Below are positions 21,140 through 34,748 of a stretch of DNA of 64,000 bases, piece by piece (position 1 is the stretch's first letter; every line of letters begins with the position of its first letter). The position numbers and the translations under genes are program-made. A model generated the notes under the pieces. The model was given only the letters and a program-made list of their open reading frames with translations, searched no databases and was not told the DNA's origin. Source of the stretch: Batillaria attramentaria (lineage: Eukaryota > Mollusca > Gastropoda > Batillariidae); NCBI GenBank assembly GCA_018292915.2, contig JACVVK020000370.1, forward strand, positions 593,501 through 657,500, in the 5' to 3' direction.

Positions 21140-23544
21140 TCTCATAGGGGAAAAACATACTGGTGAAAAACATGATATGATACAAATGCAAGTAAATGAA
21201 TACAAATACGAAATAAAACCTGAGTGTACATTTCTTAAAGATTACTTGTTCAACTTTTGATTATTTTTCATTAGAAACTCGGACTAAACCAGCAATCAAT
21301 CAATCAGTCAAGCAAGCAAACAAGCAAGTAAACAATTAAGGAATCAGGCGATCGAGAAATGATATTATCTTCATTACCTCTAAAAGGGAAATTTGGGCGT
21401 CACGGACTTAACAAACAAACAGAATGATAAAAACACATACTTAATTTTGAAGAAAATGAATTATCTAGTTTAAAGTATACACTACTACAAGAGATACAAT
21501 ATTGTCGATTCTCGTCTGCACTGCAGTTCTGATGATAATATGGTCCTGACTGGAACCTGGCCTGCGAATACCGCATGACGTTGGGGGAAAAATGTGAGTC
21601 TGCGTGCGTCCATGAACAAAATCGAAAATAAACAATACCAAAAAGAGTCAGTACCAACATCACCAAAATAAACAACAAAACACCACAAATAAAAGAAAAT
21701 ACACACCAACAACAACAACAACAAAAAACAAACAAGCAGCACCAACATCACTAAAATAACAAGAGCAGGACACCGCCAATAACAAGAAATATACAACAGG
21801 AACAACAACATGAAAAGTGGGAGTAAAGCCTGTTTTGAATCATACTCAGACTAGGTGCGAATCAGTGAGTATACTGAAAGCTAGTATGTAAATTGTAGCA
21901 GAGGCGAACTGTGCTGAGTGTTGTGATAGATAGTTCAGGGAAAATTCAGGTTTGTGTGAATAGACGGCTCCACTCGGCACGCCCCCAAGGCCAAAGCCCC
22001 CACCCCTTCATCCCGCCGTGTACTGGCAAACCACAGTACGTCCATGGCGTCATTCTATAGGAGAAGGGGTGGGTTTCTTTTTACGATGGAAGAAGTTGAC
22101 GTCATCGTCTTCTTCGTGAAATGACGTCAATGGACTTACTGCTTCCTTTCCATGTTTCAGTCATATCAAACTGCACGTGCTTCCCTCGTTGTAGTGTCTG
22201 GCAAAAGAAAGTTTGCCAGACCATGCCATGTGTTGTGCTCATTATGCCGCGGGACGCGATTGGCTGAGTCCTGGGGGCTCGACCGTTTTGGTTGACAGGA
22301 GTGGAGTCGTCCACTGCGTCACTTGTCTGTGATGCACCAATGACAGCTGGAAAGTGTGATTGACTGACTGGTCATGACCCGGTTAGGACAGCAATTTCTT
22401 AGATAAGGAGATCGACCATCTTTTACGTTATCATCCGCAGACACCAGTAAAGCCTTTTGATCAATTCTGTCTGGACTGTGTTACAAAAGAACAGGAACAA
22501 CAACAACATGAACAAAAGCAAGAGTGAGTGAGTGAGTGAGTGAGTGAGTGAGTTAGTAAGTAGTTAGTGGGTAAGCGAAGTAGTGAGTGAGTGAGTGAGT
22601 AGCGAGTGAGCGTGTAGTAGCTCTACATGCCGCTTCCTACAGACCGGATACTCAGTGCGTGCGTGAACTACGCAGCAACAACAACAATATCAAAGAGCCA
22701 AGAAAGAAAGAAATAAGACACAAAAAATAATGTAAGATTGAACATACAAATTGTAATATCCAAATCTTCAAGGTAACATCAACATGGCAGTCATCAGCAA
22801 ACCTACGATTTCGTCTGTTTCTCTCTCTGACGAGTCATTTGCATGAAGTAATCCCAACACGTCACCACATGACGTTATCCCATCCTAAAAACTGACGTCA
22901 AACTCACAGCTGCACGCTGTAAAGGTCGCAGCAGAAGCAAAGAACATCCCCAGTCAGCTTGGCATCAAGGGATTGGTGACAATAAACCTGTACCAGCCGA
23001 TCTTGCCGCAGTAATATAAAAAGTTTTCCGTCATGGACTGCCTGGCTCCAATGTTATTTCGGTATGGACTGCAGACAGATCTGAGAGATGGTCGCGACAT
23101 AAACTGCCATTGTGGACAGGTCTCATGATCGGTCCCCTTTTATCGGTACATATAATTATAGTCAACGAAGTTAAAATAGGAGTATGGTAATGTGTATTGA
23201 CGTCATTCTGTGGTGAATCATGCGCGCAGATTGCTTGACTGGATCGGGGATGGTTCTGTTTTCGTGAAGTAAGCATCATCTCCACTTGGCTAAAATGATT
23301 TCTCTTTGTGTCATGGTATGCAAAAAAATAAATATAAATAAAAGAAAGAGAAAAATATTGTGTTTTTTTTATATTTTATTGTATCACTTTTATTGTGGTT
23401 TGTTGTTTCTGTTGTTATTGTTGTCTTCAGCGTTGTCGTCTACGTTTTTAAAACTAAAAAGGTACATGGGAAGTGTTAGATTGTTGTTTTGTTTTGTTTG
23501 GGTTTCGTTTGGTTTATTTCGATTTGCTTTGTTTGGGTTTGCGC

Positions 23545-23575
<31 letters not shown>

Positions 23576-23667
23576 TGTTGTGTTGTGTTGTGTTGTGTTT
23601 TGGTTTCGGGGGTTTTATTGTTGTTTTGTTTTGGTTTTTTTTTTAAACACATACACACAAGCACACG

Positions 23668-23733
<66 letters not shown>

Positions 23734-24486
23734 ACAGAGAGAGAGAGAGAGAGAGCCTGTACGACTCCATGCCTATTCTCTGACTAACAAACAAAGAAAA
23801 TATCTCAGAGATGACGTACTTCATAACTGCATACATGATTAGACAGATCGGACAAGATCAGATTTATACCATACGAAGATTCCTGTCTCGTCACCACCGC
23901 GAAGACAACGTACTTATCATGTGGTTTACGATCTCATCACCAAGTGAAAGGCCCATCTTCAGACGTATGTAGACTCACAAAACGCTCACCGCTGTGTTTC
24001 GGTGGCGTCTATCTTGGTATGGCCTGAAAAATGTACTGCCTCAAAGAGGTTGGCACTGGTCCAGCAGAAGCCTGACAGCAAGCAAAAAAGATTGGCTTAC
24101 TCTTTCTTCTTTCCTGCTCTCTTCTTCTTCTTTTTAACGTCTTTACAATCATGTCAGTGAAGTTTTTCCGCGCCATTTTTTCCGCCATGCTTTTTGTAAA
24201 CTGGTTCAGATGAGCACGTATAATTATAAGTTTGTTTTTCTTTTTGTGCTCTCTTTCAACGTGATACTGTTTACTGCTTGACGGTGATCCGGCTTCAATG
24301 AATAAAAATGTTAAAACCAAGCAAGAAAGATGCGGTGGGCACAGCGTTCGTGTTGGCAAGGTTGCCTTTGACATCTTCGGACCGTTGCAGTTCTCGTTCG
24401 CACGGCATGGCAAGCAAACGTCGATGTTTTGCTCTATTTATCAACAAGATGGATCATCCACATGCAATTTGCATGTGCAGTTACGA

Positions 24487-24578
24487 GGGTGGTTGTTTGT
24501 TTGAGCTTTAATGTCCTTTTCCACCACATACGGATGACATCAAAGACGGGGGCACAAAGATTTGACCCCAGCCTGGGT
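24487..24578 (-). mobile_element. SINE-A fragment
   Basis: Only the 3' half is kept: TTTAATGTCC, CCACCACATACGGATGACATC and GACCCCAGCCTGG on the plus strand. A (CAG/TAG)n tract replaces the tRNA head. Confidence 0.65.
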
Positions 24579-24579
24579 A

Positions 24580-25010
24580 GCAGCAGCAGCAGTAGTAGTA
24601 GTAGTAGTAGGAGTAGTGGTAGCATCATCATCATCATCATTAGCTTGCTTTACGTCCTATGGCTTTTGGCCCTTAAGGACAAGTTGTTCCTGGCGTGTGT
24701 CTTTGGCTGCTTGGCTAGGCGAGTGTCTTTGGGGTGTGTGAAAGCTGTTTTGCTTAGCTTTGGGCGACGTCAGAGGATCTCTGCTTGGCTTTTAGATGCC
24801 TTAGTGGTAGCAGCCCTAGTAGTAGTAGTAATAGTAGTAGTAGTAGCAGTAGTTGTAGCATCCCTAGTAGTAGTAGTAGTAGTAGCAGCAGCAGCGGCGG
24901 CACCAGTAGCAGCAGCAGTAGTAGTAGTAGTAGTAGCAGTAGCAGTAGCAGTAGTAGTAGTTAGTAGTAGTAGTAGTAGTAATAGTAGTAGTAGTACGTT
25001 GGCAGTCCTT
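24580..25010. repeat. (TAG/CAG)n-rich tract
   Basis: Two blocks of TAG, CAG and CAT triplets border about 180 bases of ordinary sequence; the long open frames here come from the triplet periodicity. Confidence 0.85.
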
Positions 25011-25605
25011 TTCGTTCGGGATAGCGTCTGCCGTGAAATCTAGCAGCCTTGGATTTGGCGCCTTTAAGAGTACTATACTAGACAGATGACGTAGTCTGTC
25101 CTAAGTAAGTGACGTACGTACGTCTCTTTCAAGACATCGTGAGCGGAACATTAATTAGGAACTCGGAATTCTCCACATTTTGAACTCGTGTAAAAACGCC
25201 ATAAAAAAACAAAACATGAACGTATCCTTCTTACATAAGTTCTTGATATGACCATTTTTTTTTTTTTTTTTTCGTATTTATCATTTGTCAGAGGAAAGGG
25301 GGTTGGGGTTGGGGTGGGGAGGTGTGTTGATGGGCGAGGCAATGTGAATTGAAACGGCTGTGCTTTAGATATCTTGATCAGAATCTGCGGTCTGAAAGAA
25401 CGAAACATGTATACTAACCACTTAATTCAGGAGAGGAACAGCGCGGTTCAAAGTTTTGTTTGTATCACTTTCGTCAGGACAAAAATAAAATCTTATATTA
25501 ACAAAATTAATAACAGTTTGGTATTGGTTTTGTCCCGCCGAAGTTGATACGTACCACCGAAACTTTCACCTGCTCTGTTTGTGTCCCGAATTAATTGTAA
25601 GTAGT

Positions 25606-25670
25606 TAGTTAGTTATTTAGGGCTTAACGCCGCGCAAGCAACAAAGACTAATTCGCGGCTAAGTAAAAGT
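25606..25670. repeat. R4 repeat copy 1
   Basis: CGCCGCGCAAGCAACAAAGA and CTAATTCGCGGCTAAG recur at 61190-61232; both copies follow a short (GTTA)n or (GTGA)n run. Confidence 0.6.
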
Positions 25671-25984
25671 TTGCTTCTGCCAGGTCGTTAATAGGGTAAA
25701 AAGTTATTCCGTAAAACAAGATGAAAAAAAAACCTGTCAGGTCCAAATGAGATAAACAATAAAAAATCATAAAAAATCTCGAAGCTAGGTAGGTCAAAGA
25801 AAGTCCATATTGCATGAGAGACTAGATTTTATAAAACAAGTTAGACTCTTTCAAGAACTCGAAGATGTTGTCTGGGGGGATATCCCGCTAATTGTAAGTA
25901 ATTTCTGTCTTGGGTTGAGCACCAGTGGCCTAACTTCAAAAAACAAAAAGTTTAATTCAATTTGGATTTAATTTGGCCCAGTTG

Positions 25985-26125
25985 CAGTGTTATACTTTGA
26001 TTATACTCGTGTTTCGTTGCAGTGAGAGCCGTCAACGGACCGTTAATCTTGTATGATTCACGCATACAGAGCCAAAACCGAAAAACAGTCAAAAAGGGGA
26101 ATACTCGTGCGCGGTACGAAATGTT
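25985..26125. repeat. R5 repeat copy 1
   Basis: GTTATACTTTGATTATACTC ... CCGTTAATCTTG ... CATACAGAGCCAAAACCG ... GCGCGGTACGAAATGT recurs at 60965-61100. Both copies are free of stops in one plus-strand frame with conserved residues (PLIL-DSRIQ-QNRK). Confidence 0.65.
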
Positions 26126-26420
26126 TTCAGTGATTTGTCTACCTACTTGTTGTTGTTGTTGTTGTTGCTTCAGTTTGTTTTCTCCTCTCCGCAGCCACTG
26201 CTCGCTCCTTTTTAAATATTTTAAGATTAGAGTCCTGGTGTTCAAAACCTTGCTATTGGCCTCTTATTCCAAGTAATCTTTATGGTGGACAAGGGACATT
26301 ACCCATCCAACGAGTTTTTCGTACAATTTTTATGACCTTCAACGACAAATAAAAGAAAAATATGTGAATAACGTTTGCAATAAAATTTAATAAATAAATA
26401 AAAAGATTATTACGATCAAA

Positions 26421-26468
26421 TCGTGTGTGTGTGTGTGTGTGTGTGAGTGTGCGTGAGTGCGTGCGTGC

Positions 26469-26556
<88 letters not shown>

Positions 26557-26572
26557 GCGCGCGCGCGCGCGC
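26421..26572. repeat. (GT)n with (GC)n end
   Basis: About 130 bases of GT with GTGC steps, ending in GCGCGC, a sequence prone to form Z-DNA. Confidence 0.95.
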
Positions 26573-26890
26573 CCGCGGAAATCCACCTGTTTTTTTTTTT
26601 ATGTCACACCTGTTCATACTTCCGTCACAAGAGCTCAAACTTGTAAACTAAGATTAATTTTCTTCGCTTTTCAAAAGAGACAGGCGGACTTCAGTCTCGT
26701 AAATATCATATTATTCTCATAATTATCCTTTGCCCTTTACACAAGGTCGGGAGTCAGTGCACGTTAGTCATCAACAAACTCACCGAGTTCCGGCGCAATG
26801 GCAAATAGTGGTGTCTCCCTACATGAATTTATGGCCAGATGTCTCACCTTCTCTCAATGTTAGTCAAGGTACCTGGCTACCTTAACGGGG

Positions 26891-26894
<4 letters not shown>

Positions 26895-26938
<44 letters not shown>

Positions 26939-26992
26939 TATCTTGAAAATCTAAACGCATTGCATCCATCAGTAAAATATCTTTTTACTTCC

Positions 26993-27045
<53 letters not shown>

Positions 27046-27084
27046 GAGATCGGAGCAAACGTTTCCTAGAAACAGAAAATCGCT

Positions 27085-27135
<51 letters not shown>
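26895..27135. repeat. (GA)n, (CT)n and (TA)n cluster
   Basis: (GA)n at 26895-26934 and (CT)n at 26996-27042 are arranged as a potential hairpin, followed by (TA)n at 27099-27130. Confidence 0.9.
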
Positions 27136-27958
27136 GAACAAAGCACACATCTCCTAGATCTAGGGAGCGCTCTCAGCTTTACTTACTTCCCCTATATATA
27201 TACACGCCGGTGTTGTAAGATGAAATGACAAAATTACTTTCAAAGTAAAAATATCATACTAAATTTTTACTCATTATGTAAAACCCTCGTATTATCTTCT
27301 GTCGTTCGAGGTGTTTACTCCGGAGTAACATTTTTCTTCCGTATATTGACTATAAGAAAATCTCTCGTGGAAGTACGTTTGTCGCGTCCCCTTTAAGTGT
27401 GTGAACAAGTATGTGCGTGATCTACTTTATTTACATAGAGTTCTTTCATTCTTATCTTTGGTACGGCTTCGAAAGAATGTTAACATGTTTTATTTGATGA
27501 TGATGATGATGATGATGGAGACTTGATATAGCGCACGGCTTCACCCTAACTGAGTGCTCACGGCGCTTAGGGAGAGGTTTTGAAAGGAAAGATAGTGGGG
27601 GAAAAAAAAAAAAAAAGCTGCAGATGACTACTAGCGTGAGGCACTGAAGAGATGAGTCCTCAGGCGCTTCCGGAAAGCGGTAATGCTAACTGCCTCCTTC
27701 ACTTCACTGTCATTTAGGGTGTTTTTTTTAATTATTATTTAGCTATTCATGGGAGAGAATGTCGGCATGAGTGTGCATGTACTAGCTGATGAATGTGATA
27801 TTAAAACGTAGTATGTGATAGTGTGTTATACAGTCAAATTTCTCGGTTTTCAGTAATTTTACAGGTCAAGTTTGGTTTTACTGAATTTTTTATTTGTAGT
27901 CTTATTTATGAGTATGTTTGTTGCTTATGTGGGACAGACAAGTATTCTGTATTCTTTT

Positions 27959-28131
27959 GGGGAGCAGGGGTGGCCGAATGGTAGAGCGTTGGACTTCTAA
28001 TGCTCGGGTCGTGAGTTCGTATCTCGGCTTGGGCCAAATATTTGTGCTGGCTTTTTCATCGTTGCCCCGTCTTTGATATCACCCGTATGTGGTGGAAAAG
28101 GACGTTAAACCCCCCAAAACACCCACCCACC
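27959..28131 (+). mobile_element. SINE-A copy 6
   Basis: Full copy with perfect 12-bp duplication CTGTATTCTTTT at 27947-27958 and 28132-28143. Confidence 0.85.
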
Positions 28132-28449
28132 CTGTATTCTTTTAGGGGGTGGATTATTGCTGCCGTAAATGTCCTTGTTGCTGTTATTACTTTCGTTTTC
28201 CAAGAGGACAGCAGTTTGTCAAGCCAGAATTTTCGTTATTCATATCACCAGTCCTGACGATAAACAAACTCTGCTCAAGAGATATGATCTTCTCTTCTTT
28301 TTCATGTTAATAAATGTGCATGTAATGTGCACGCAACGCTGCCAAGGCTGACCTCGTCCAGGACATTTGCATTGGAAATGACTTGCAAGATATGACACCT
28401 CTAGATCGTAAATTACTTTGATTCGTCTCGAGGTGAATAGGCGTGATTG

Positions 28450-28516
28450 CTCTCTCTCTCTCTCTCTCTCTGTCTCGGTCCTTGTCTGTCTGTCTGTCTG
28501 TCTGTGTCTCGGTCCT

Positions 28517-28552
<36 letters not shown>

Positions 28553-28618
28553 CCCCCCCCCCCCCCGGTCCCTGTCTGTCTGTGTGTCTGTCTGTCTGCC
28601 TGTCTCTGTGTGTGTGTG

Positions 28619-28661
<43 letters not shown>

Positions 28662-28667
28662 GTGCGC

Positions 28668-28743
<76 letters not shown>

Positions 28744-28754
28744 GTGTGTGTGTA
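28450..28754. repeat. Compound (CT)n, (TGTC)n, (GC)n, (GT)n array
   Basis: About 300 bases of successive pyrimidine, TGTC tetranucleotide, GC and GT repeats. Confidence 0.9.
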
Positions 28755-31550
28755 CTATTTTTTTTTAACTTCCGTCCAAAGGTAATTCCTATGCCGTAAA
28801 TTGGCGAAATGATAATAAGAATCGTGTGCAACAAATTGCAAGTGACACGGACAAGTTTTAAGATTCCGTCATTAGTGACAGCAAGGTTGTCTCGATTCAA
28901 CATGTACTTTCGTTTGCACTTTCTCACTTCATTCAGTAGAAATAATGCCCTGTTCCTTAGAGCTAGAATACAAGGTTTATAGCTTGTATGTTTACACTCT
29001 AGTTGTAACCAGATTCGCACCTAATAGTGGGGAAAGAGAGGGGAGGGGGGTACAGGATATTGAAACGGTGTTCACATTGAAACTTTATCATTCTGGTAGA
29101 GTTGCTGTGCGCTATGGATGAATTTTCGTCTCGCTTCATGATACCTCTGGTATGGATGGTTGGTGATATTTCCACTGCAAAACAGTAAGAGAGGTTTACT
29201 TTGATTCCTTAATTTCTCAAAGCCTGGTGCATATTCATTGTCTCATTTTGGTACCATAACATGAGGTGTCTTAACGAAAGTCTGCGTCGTTTGAAATTTG
29301 AAGAAAAAAAAGAAACAAATATACACATGAAAATTCCAACGGGCCTGGGATTTTTGCCATTGACTGGGCTCAGAGAATTTTGGAGTTATTAATAAAATGG
29401 CATTTCCGTAACAGCGGCTTGCGTCTTTGTTTTGGGATGGAAAATCTGGATGTTGAGAGGTGTGATGGATGCTGAGGGTGCTAGTGTCGTTGGCATGCAC
29501 GATTGGGGTACAGATGATATTGAATCACGGCAAACAGAAACACTAAGGCCCTCCAAAACGTAGCTCAGGCTTCCAGGTAGAGCTTTAAAAAGGGGGAAGC
29601 CGGCACAAAGGTTGTTTTTTTTAAAGACTCCTCCGTCAGTCCGGAAAAGCATGAAACACTTGATACTTTTGTTTTTGCCTTAACGAACTTCACTGACCCT
29701 CAGTATGATACCACGTCGAACACCAGCAATGCCAGCAGGGGGTTATTATAGGATTTCTTGATCTCACTGTGGGTTCCTGCGGCGGATTGTTGTTGATTCT
29801 CTCGCTAAAAGAACGCAGGCTGTTCTGGTTTACTCCTCACCACAACTGAAACATAAACATTCTTTAAAGTCATTGTTCAGAACTATTTTAGTTTGTAGTC
29901 GAGAATCTGTTGATGATCTATTAAATATAAAACTTTTCTGTCGGGTAAAATATCAGTGTTGTTATAAATTTTGTAACCACACTCACAATTTCAAAGGTAT
30001 CATAACATCCAGTTCCACATGGCCTCAGTGTCATTTGTTAGTTAGTTTTCGGTCGCGATTTCACTATTTACAGGTATGCCATTTGCCAGTCACATGTGGT
30101 AGTTCTGTGAAACTAGAGATCTTATTCTTGTGTCAGTATGTAAATACTACATCTTGTCAATCGCTGACTGTAGGAACTGTTCATCAGGTCAACAATAATA
30201 GAAACTGGAACTGAAATCAACCATTGCTGCCACTGCTCCCGGCGTCCACGGAAAATAAATCCGAAATAAGTAGCGTTCTCCTTTTATGTCTTTTATCCCC
30301 CCCCCCCCCCCCCCCCCCCACACACACACCTCCTTCCTCTGAGGAAAGCTTTTGGGCCTTCAAAAAAATCGAGAAATAAATTTTGTCTCCTTTGGCATCA
30401 TTTGGATTGTTCTGTAAGCTGATAAACTGAAACTGCTTATATTACGCTCATTTTGAAGACACGTTTCCATCAGTTATCTTCTTGCCAGGGCGTTATCACC
30501 ACGCTGACATATTTATGGCATGCTTTTAGAGAAGAAAACGTTGACTCCCTCTCACCGTCATAATATAAGATTTAGCAAGTATTGCATGCACCTTTACTGA
30601 GCCTAAGATACACTATTTTGGATGTACAAATGCTCTCCCGCGCAACTGTTACATCTTGAGCTGTGCCGCTTTTATGAACTGTGGACTGAGCAGAACTAAA
30701 AAGACGCAAACTGCACTAAACTGACCGAAATGAAGGTACTCCAAAGCAAATTTTATATCGTCGATATGTGCTTATGTAAAAATTTCCATTGCAAAGGAGT
30801 GGGAGGGTTCAAATCGTGAGAAACGAAGCATGATTTTAGACGGATGTTGATGGATGTGAGGTGAATGCTAAAATAAGCAAGGTAGCAACTAGTCATCCGT
30901 AGTTATCTACATTTCAAATATACACCGAACCTAGCTTCATATTTTGCCTTGATCTCATGAATGCAGAGGAGGGCGTGCTTGATATTTTGAATGTTATGCC
31001 CGTATGCTAATTGTTACATTTCTGCACCATGAATTTGCATACAGCATGTCCATTATTTCATTCCTAGACACGTTTTTAAATTGGAATGACCAATATTAAT
31101 CTTCTTCAACACCTTTAAAACCATTCCAAACTGCATTGTAATATGCAATGGAATGTAACTCTCTCAAAATTAATTCGAGTTCATAGCAAATCTGTAACAC
31201 ACAGTATTTTTGTTTCCGGATCTGAGACACAGCAAACATGAGATCACCCTTTTGTAAGAAAGCAACAGTCACGGAAAATTACTCCACCGACGACATTAAG
31301 GTCAGCTAGCTGTCAGTCTCTCTGATGGGCCAGTAGTGAGGAACAAGTAGGAAGCGATATAAGGGATTGGAAACGGACGTTTAAGGGAACAGTGATGTTA
31401 GGAAGAGAGCAGGAGAGAGTGGAGGTGGGGGGGGGGGGACAAGGGTGTTAGGGGAGGGGGGAAATTGTGAGTGAGTTGTGACGTAGGTATCTCGGCGTGC
31501 GTCTGTTGTGATGGGAGCGCCAGGTATTATGAGACAGGGAATGGAACTTT

Positions 31551-31552
<2 letters not shown>

Positions 31553-31609
<57 letters not shown>
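31553..31609. repeat. Poly-G run of 57 bases upstream of gene 2
   Basis: 57 consecutive G lie about 230 bases before the gene 2 TATA box; other G-runs flank it (31428-31438, 31766-31788). The length is likely uncertain in the assembly. Confidence 0.9.
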
Positions 31610-31610
<1 letters not shown>

Positions 31611-31834
31611 GTGTTCAGGGTCGAAGGGGAGAGGGAGAGGTTGGGGAATGATGGAATATGAGCAATCGACGCCTACCTTATGAGGATTGCCGCATTCAGG
31701 CGTGACGTGGGTGTCAAACGGTTGCCGGAACAACCTACTGAGAGAGAGAGAGAGTGAGAAGGAAGGGGGGGGGAGGAGGGGGGGGGGATTCTAGCTTGTC
31801 AGGTTCAGGGGCAGGCTTGTCAGAAAATTAGGCG

Positions 31835-31865
31835 TATATAAGAGACGTGTTAGGATGTCAGTCGG
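31835..31865 (+). promoter_or_regulatory. Gene 2 core promoter: TATA box and TCAGTC initiator
   Basis: TATATAAG at 31835-31842 lies about 25 bases before TCAGTC (31858-31863), a good metazoan initiator match. The start codon of gene 2 follows at 31925, giving a 5' UTR near 65 bases. Gene 3 has the same arrangement. Confidence 0.6.
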
Positions 31866-31924
31866 CCTATCAAACTCGGATCCCCGACCCTATTCGTCTT
31901 ATACCTGTTCTGTGTCTCCTCATC

Positions 31925-31988
31925 ATGGACAACATCAAGCGAGTATACCTCCTACTGGCGGCTTCGGTTCTGCTTTGTTCGCTTTCAG
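31925..31988 (+). CDS. Gene 2 exon 1: signal peptide
   Basis: MDNIKRVYLLLAASVLLCSLS plus one base precedes a GTTGGT donor at 31989. A basic start and a Leu/Ala-rich core make a clear signal peptide. Length (64 nt) and phase (1) are identical to gene 3 exon 1. Confidence 0.78.
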
Positions 31989-33891
31989 GTTGGTGAAAAC
32001 TTTCTCTTTCTGTTGTTCATGCATGCCAACTTTTATTGTTCCACAGTTGGTCTGTTGTTTGTTTGGGGCTTTAAAGTCCTTCTCCTCAACTTCAACGAGG
32101 AAAAGCTAGAAGATTTTTTTTTCTCTCCAAACGAGGATTTCGAACTCTCACGTCAAAGGTTTTTTTTTTTCTTCTTTTTTTTCCATACATTACACGGGAT
32201 ATTTGGGTCTATTCTCAGTTTGGTTGTCTTTATCTGCAGCTAAATGAGAGGAAACGTATGAAAAGTATTCATTTGTTGAGACAGTTTGACAGGAGATTTA
32301 TATTTCGGTTGTGATGAAGTGTTCATCAACTTCCTGTTAGATTAGCTCCTGTATCAGCAAGCACCAAACCTATAATATTTTGTTTCTCATAAATTATTTC
32401 TTCTTCCCCTTAAAATTGCATGGGTTTTTTTTTTTTTTTTTTTTTAATCTACTCGGATTCGTAATGTACGCACAGCATCGCCACAATACTGAACTTTTTA
32501 ACGGTGAAATTTGACAAAGGATAGTGAAAAAAATTACGTGAACACAAATGTCAGTACCGTGTTTATCCCAAGAAGCGAACTTAGGATGGTGGAATTTGTC
32601 GCAGAGGTTATGGCGCCGTACTAAGGTAGTGGAACATAACATGGTAGCCTGGTAATACCGGTAGCGATATAGTTGGAAAATGTTCGTCTGTTACTGGTAC
32701 TGTGCGTCTTTTCTTTCACACAAGGAAAGAAAACGCAATACAGTACACAAGAAGCAAACTTACGATGGCGTTGATGTTATGGCGTCGTACTAAGCTTGTG
32801 AAACATAACATGTAGCCTGGTGATACCGGTAGCAATATAGTTGGAAAAATGTTCGTCTGTTACTGGTATTGTGCGTCTTTTTCTTTCACACACTCGCAGA
32901 ATTAACGCCATACAGTATACTTCTTTTTTGTGAGACACTGCTGATTAATAATAATAACTGAGGTATTGTATAGGCGCTTTACCAAATTTCTTGATTCGGC
33001 TCAAAGCGCCGCGAACTGAACCCAACACGCACGCTTACGTGAACCGCACGCATTCTCTCACACACGGGACATGAACGCATAACAATCACGTGGTGCGAAG
33101 GGTCAGCTCAGCTTTTTAGGTTTCGGAATTAGACGAGCATTTCTTGTCAAATTTTGTGCGCTTAACATTTCCAAAGGAAAGGGGAAGGAACCCGGAGTAC
33201 CCGTAGAGAACCCCCGACAATCGGCCGACCCGAATGAACGGTGCCACTTACGAGAAGGAAAACTTCTGTGCCCCGAGTGGGACTCGAACCTGACCTCTCG
33301 CTTTGGTGGCAAAGTCTCCTAACCACTAGACCACCGACCGCCCCAGTCGAGACGAGACATAAACACAGACGGGTTTAACCCGGGACCCAGGCTACAGAAA
33401 ATACGTTGTAACTTTAACCTCCAGCTCATAAAGGAAAAATGCGGCAGTAAAAATCTTCAATGGCTCGTCATCTGTCCTAATATATATGCTAAGACGTACA
33501 GAACCATCTGGGTTGTCCGTTTAGTGCTGTGGCAAGCAATGTCTGGACTTTCACAATTTTAAAGTTTTAATTGCATTTAAAAACTCCATCGTGTGTGTTC
33601 AGTTTATCGGTGTTATTGTTTATTTTTATTTCTGTCCTAGTGCCCATTACAATTGCCTTAATTTAATGATTCCAATAATTCTTTTTTAATTGAATTGAAA
33701 TTCTGCCTGTCCAGGCAATGTTGAATCGATGTGACTCACACTACCAAAATGGCGGCAACTCTGCACGCGTATTCCCTGTGAACTGGAGTTAAAAGTAGAA
33801 GCTAATGAATCATTTATACCTACATCACCAGATCTCAAAGCGACGACTCTTGTAGACTAAGAATAATTTCTTGTGGCTTGAAAAGGAAGTA

Positions 33892-33964
<73 letters not shown>

Positions 33965-34343
33965 TATCCCTGTACATGTCTCGGGGAGCCGGGGTGGGCG
34001 AACGGTAGAGCGTTGGACTTCTAATGCTCGGGTCGTGAGTTCGATCCCGGCTGGGGGCAAATATTTGTGCTGGCTTTTTCATCGTTGCCCCGTCTTTGAT
34101 GGTGGAAAAGGACGTTAAGCCCCCAAACACCCACCCACCCTGTACATGTCTCGGATATTTTTACGTGTTTGTTTTTCTGCTGACTTTCATTCTGTGTTCT
34201 TATGTTTTGCAGGTCAGCAAACGATGGCCCAAAGTAAGTATAGCTTCAATGTAGGCTAGTTTAGGTCACAGGGGGTCGGGCTTTTTTGGTTGTTTGTTTG
34301 TTTGTTTAAGTGGTTGGTTTTGTTTTTCTGTCTGTCTCTGTCT

Positions 34344-34376
<33 letters not shown>

Positions 34377-34531
34377 AGTGGTAGTAGTAGTAGTAGCAGT
34401 AGTAGTTGTAGTTGTAGTTGTAGTGGTAGTCGTCCTACAATCATCATTATAATACCATTATTACAGGTCAGCAACCGACGGCCCAGAGTAAGTATAGCTT
34501 CAAAGTAGGCTGGTTAGGGTCATAGGGGATG

Positions 34532-34586
<55 letters not shown>

Positions 34587-34709
34587 GGGTTTTTTGTTGT
34601 TGTTTGTTTGTTTTTTGGGGGGAGGGGGGTTGGGGGACGGTGTTGTTTGGTTTTATTTTTCTCTCTCTATCTTTGTCTGTCTGTCTGTCTGCCTAGTCTA
34701 GTAGTAGTC

Positions 34710-34748
<39 letters not shown>

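Larger units (their letters stand above)
16477..31834. other. Intergenic region between genes 1 and 2
   Basis: About 15 kb of microsatellites, SINE-A copies and unnamed repeats. The stretches 17831-19079, 21152-23500, 25020-25600 and 28760-31550 show nothing I can identify. A dispersed repeat start with (TGA)n and GATATAGCGCACGGC lies at 27497-27700. A 113-codon frame at 29873-30214 has no recognised similarity. Confidence 0.5.

Noticed and set aside
22500..22620. GAGT repeat as CRISPR-like or regulatory array
   Set aside because: Simple tetranucleotide repeat without unique spacers.
24429..25043. 204-codon Ser/Val-rich frame
   Set aside because: It comes from (TAG/AGC)n triplet repeats joined to a SINE-A fragment; no homology or exon structure.
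29873..30214. 113-codon frame with several Cys and His
   Set aside because: No repeated Cys/His pattern that fits a known zinc finger and no exon context.
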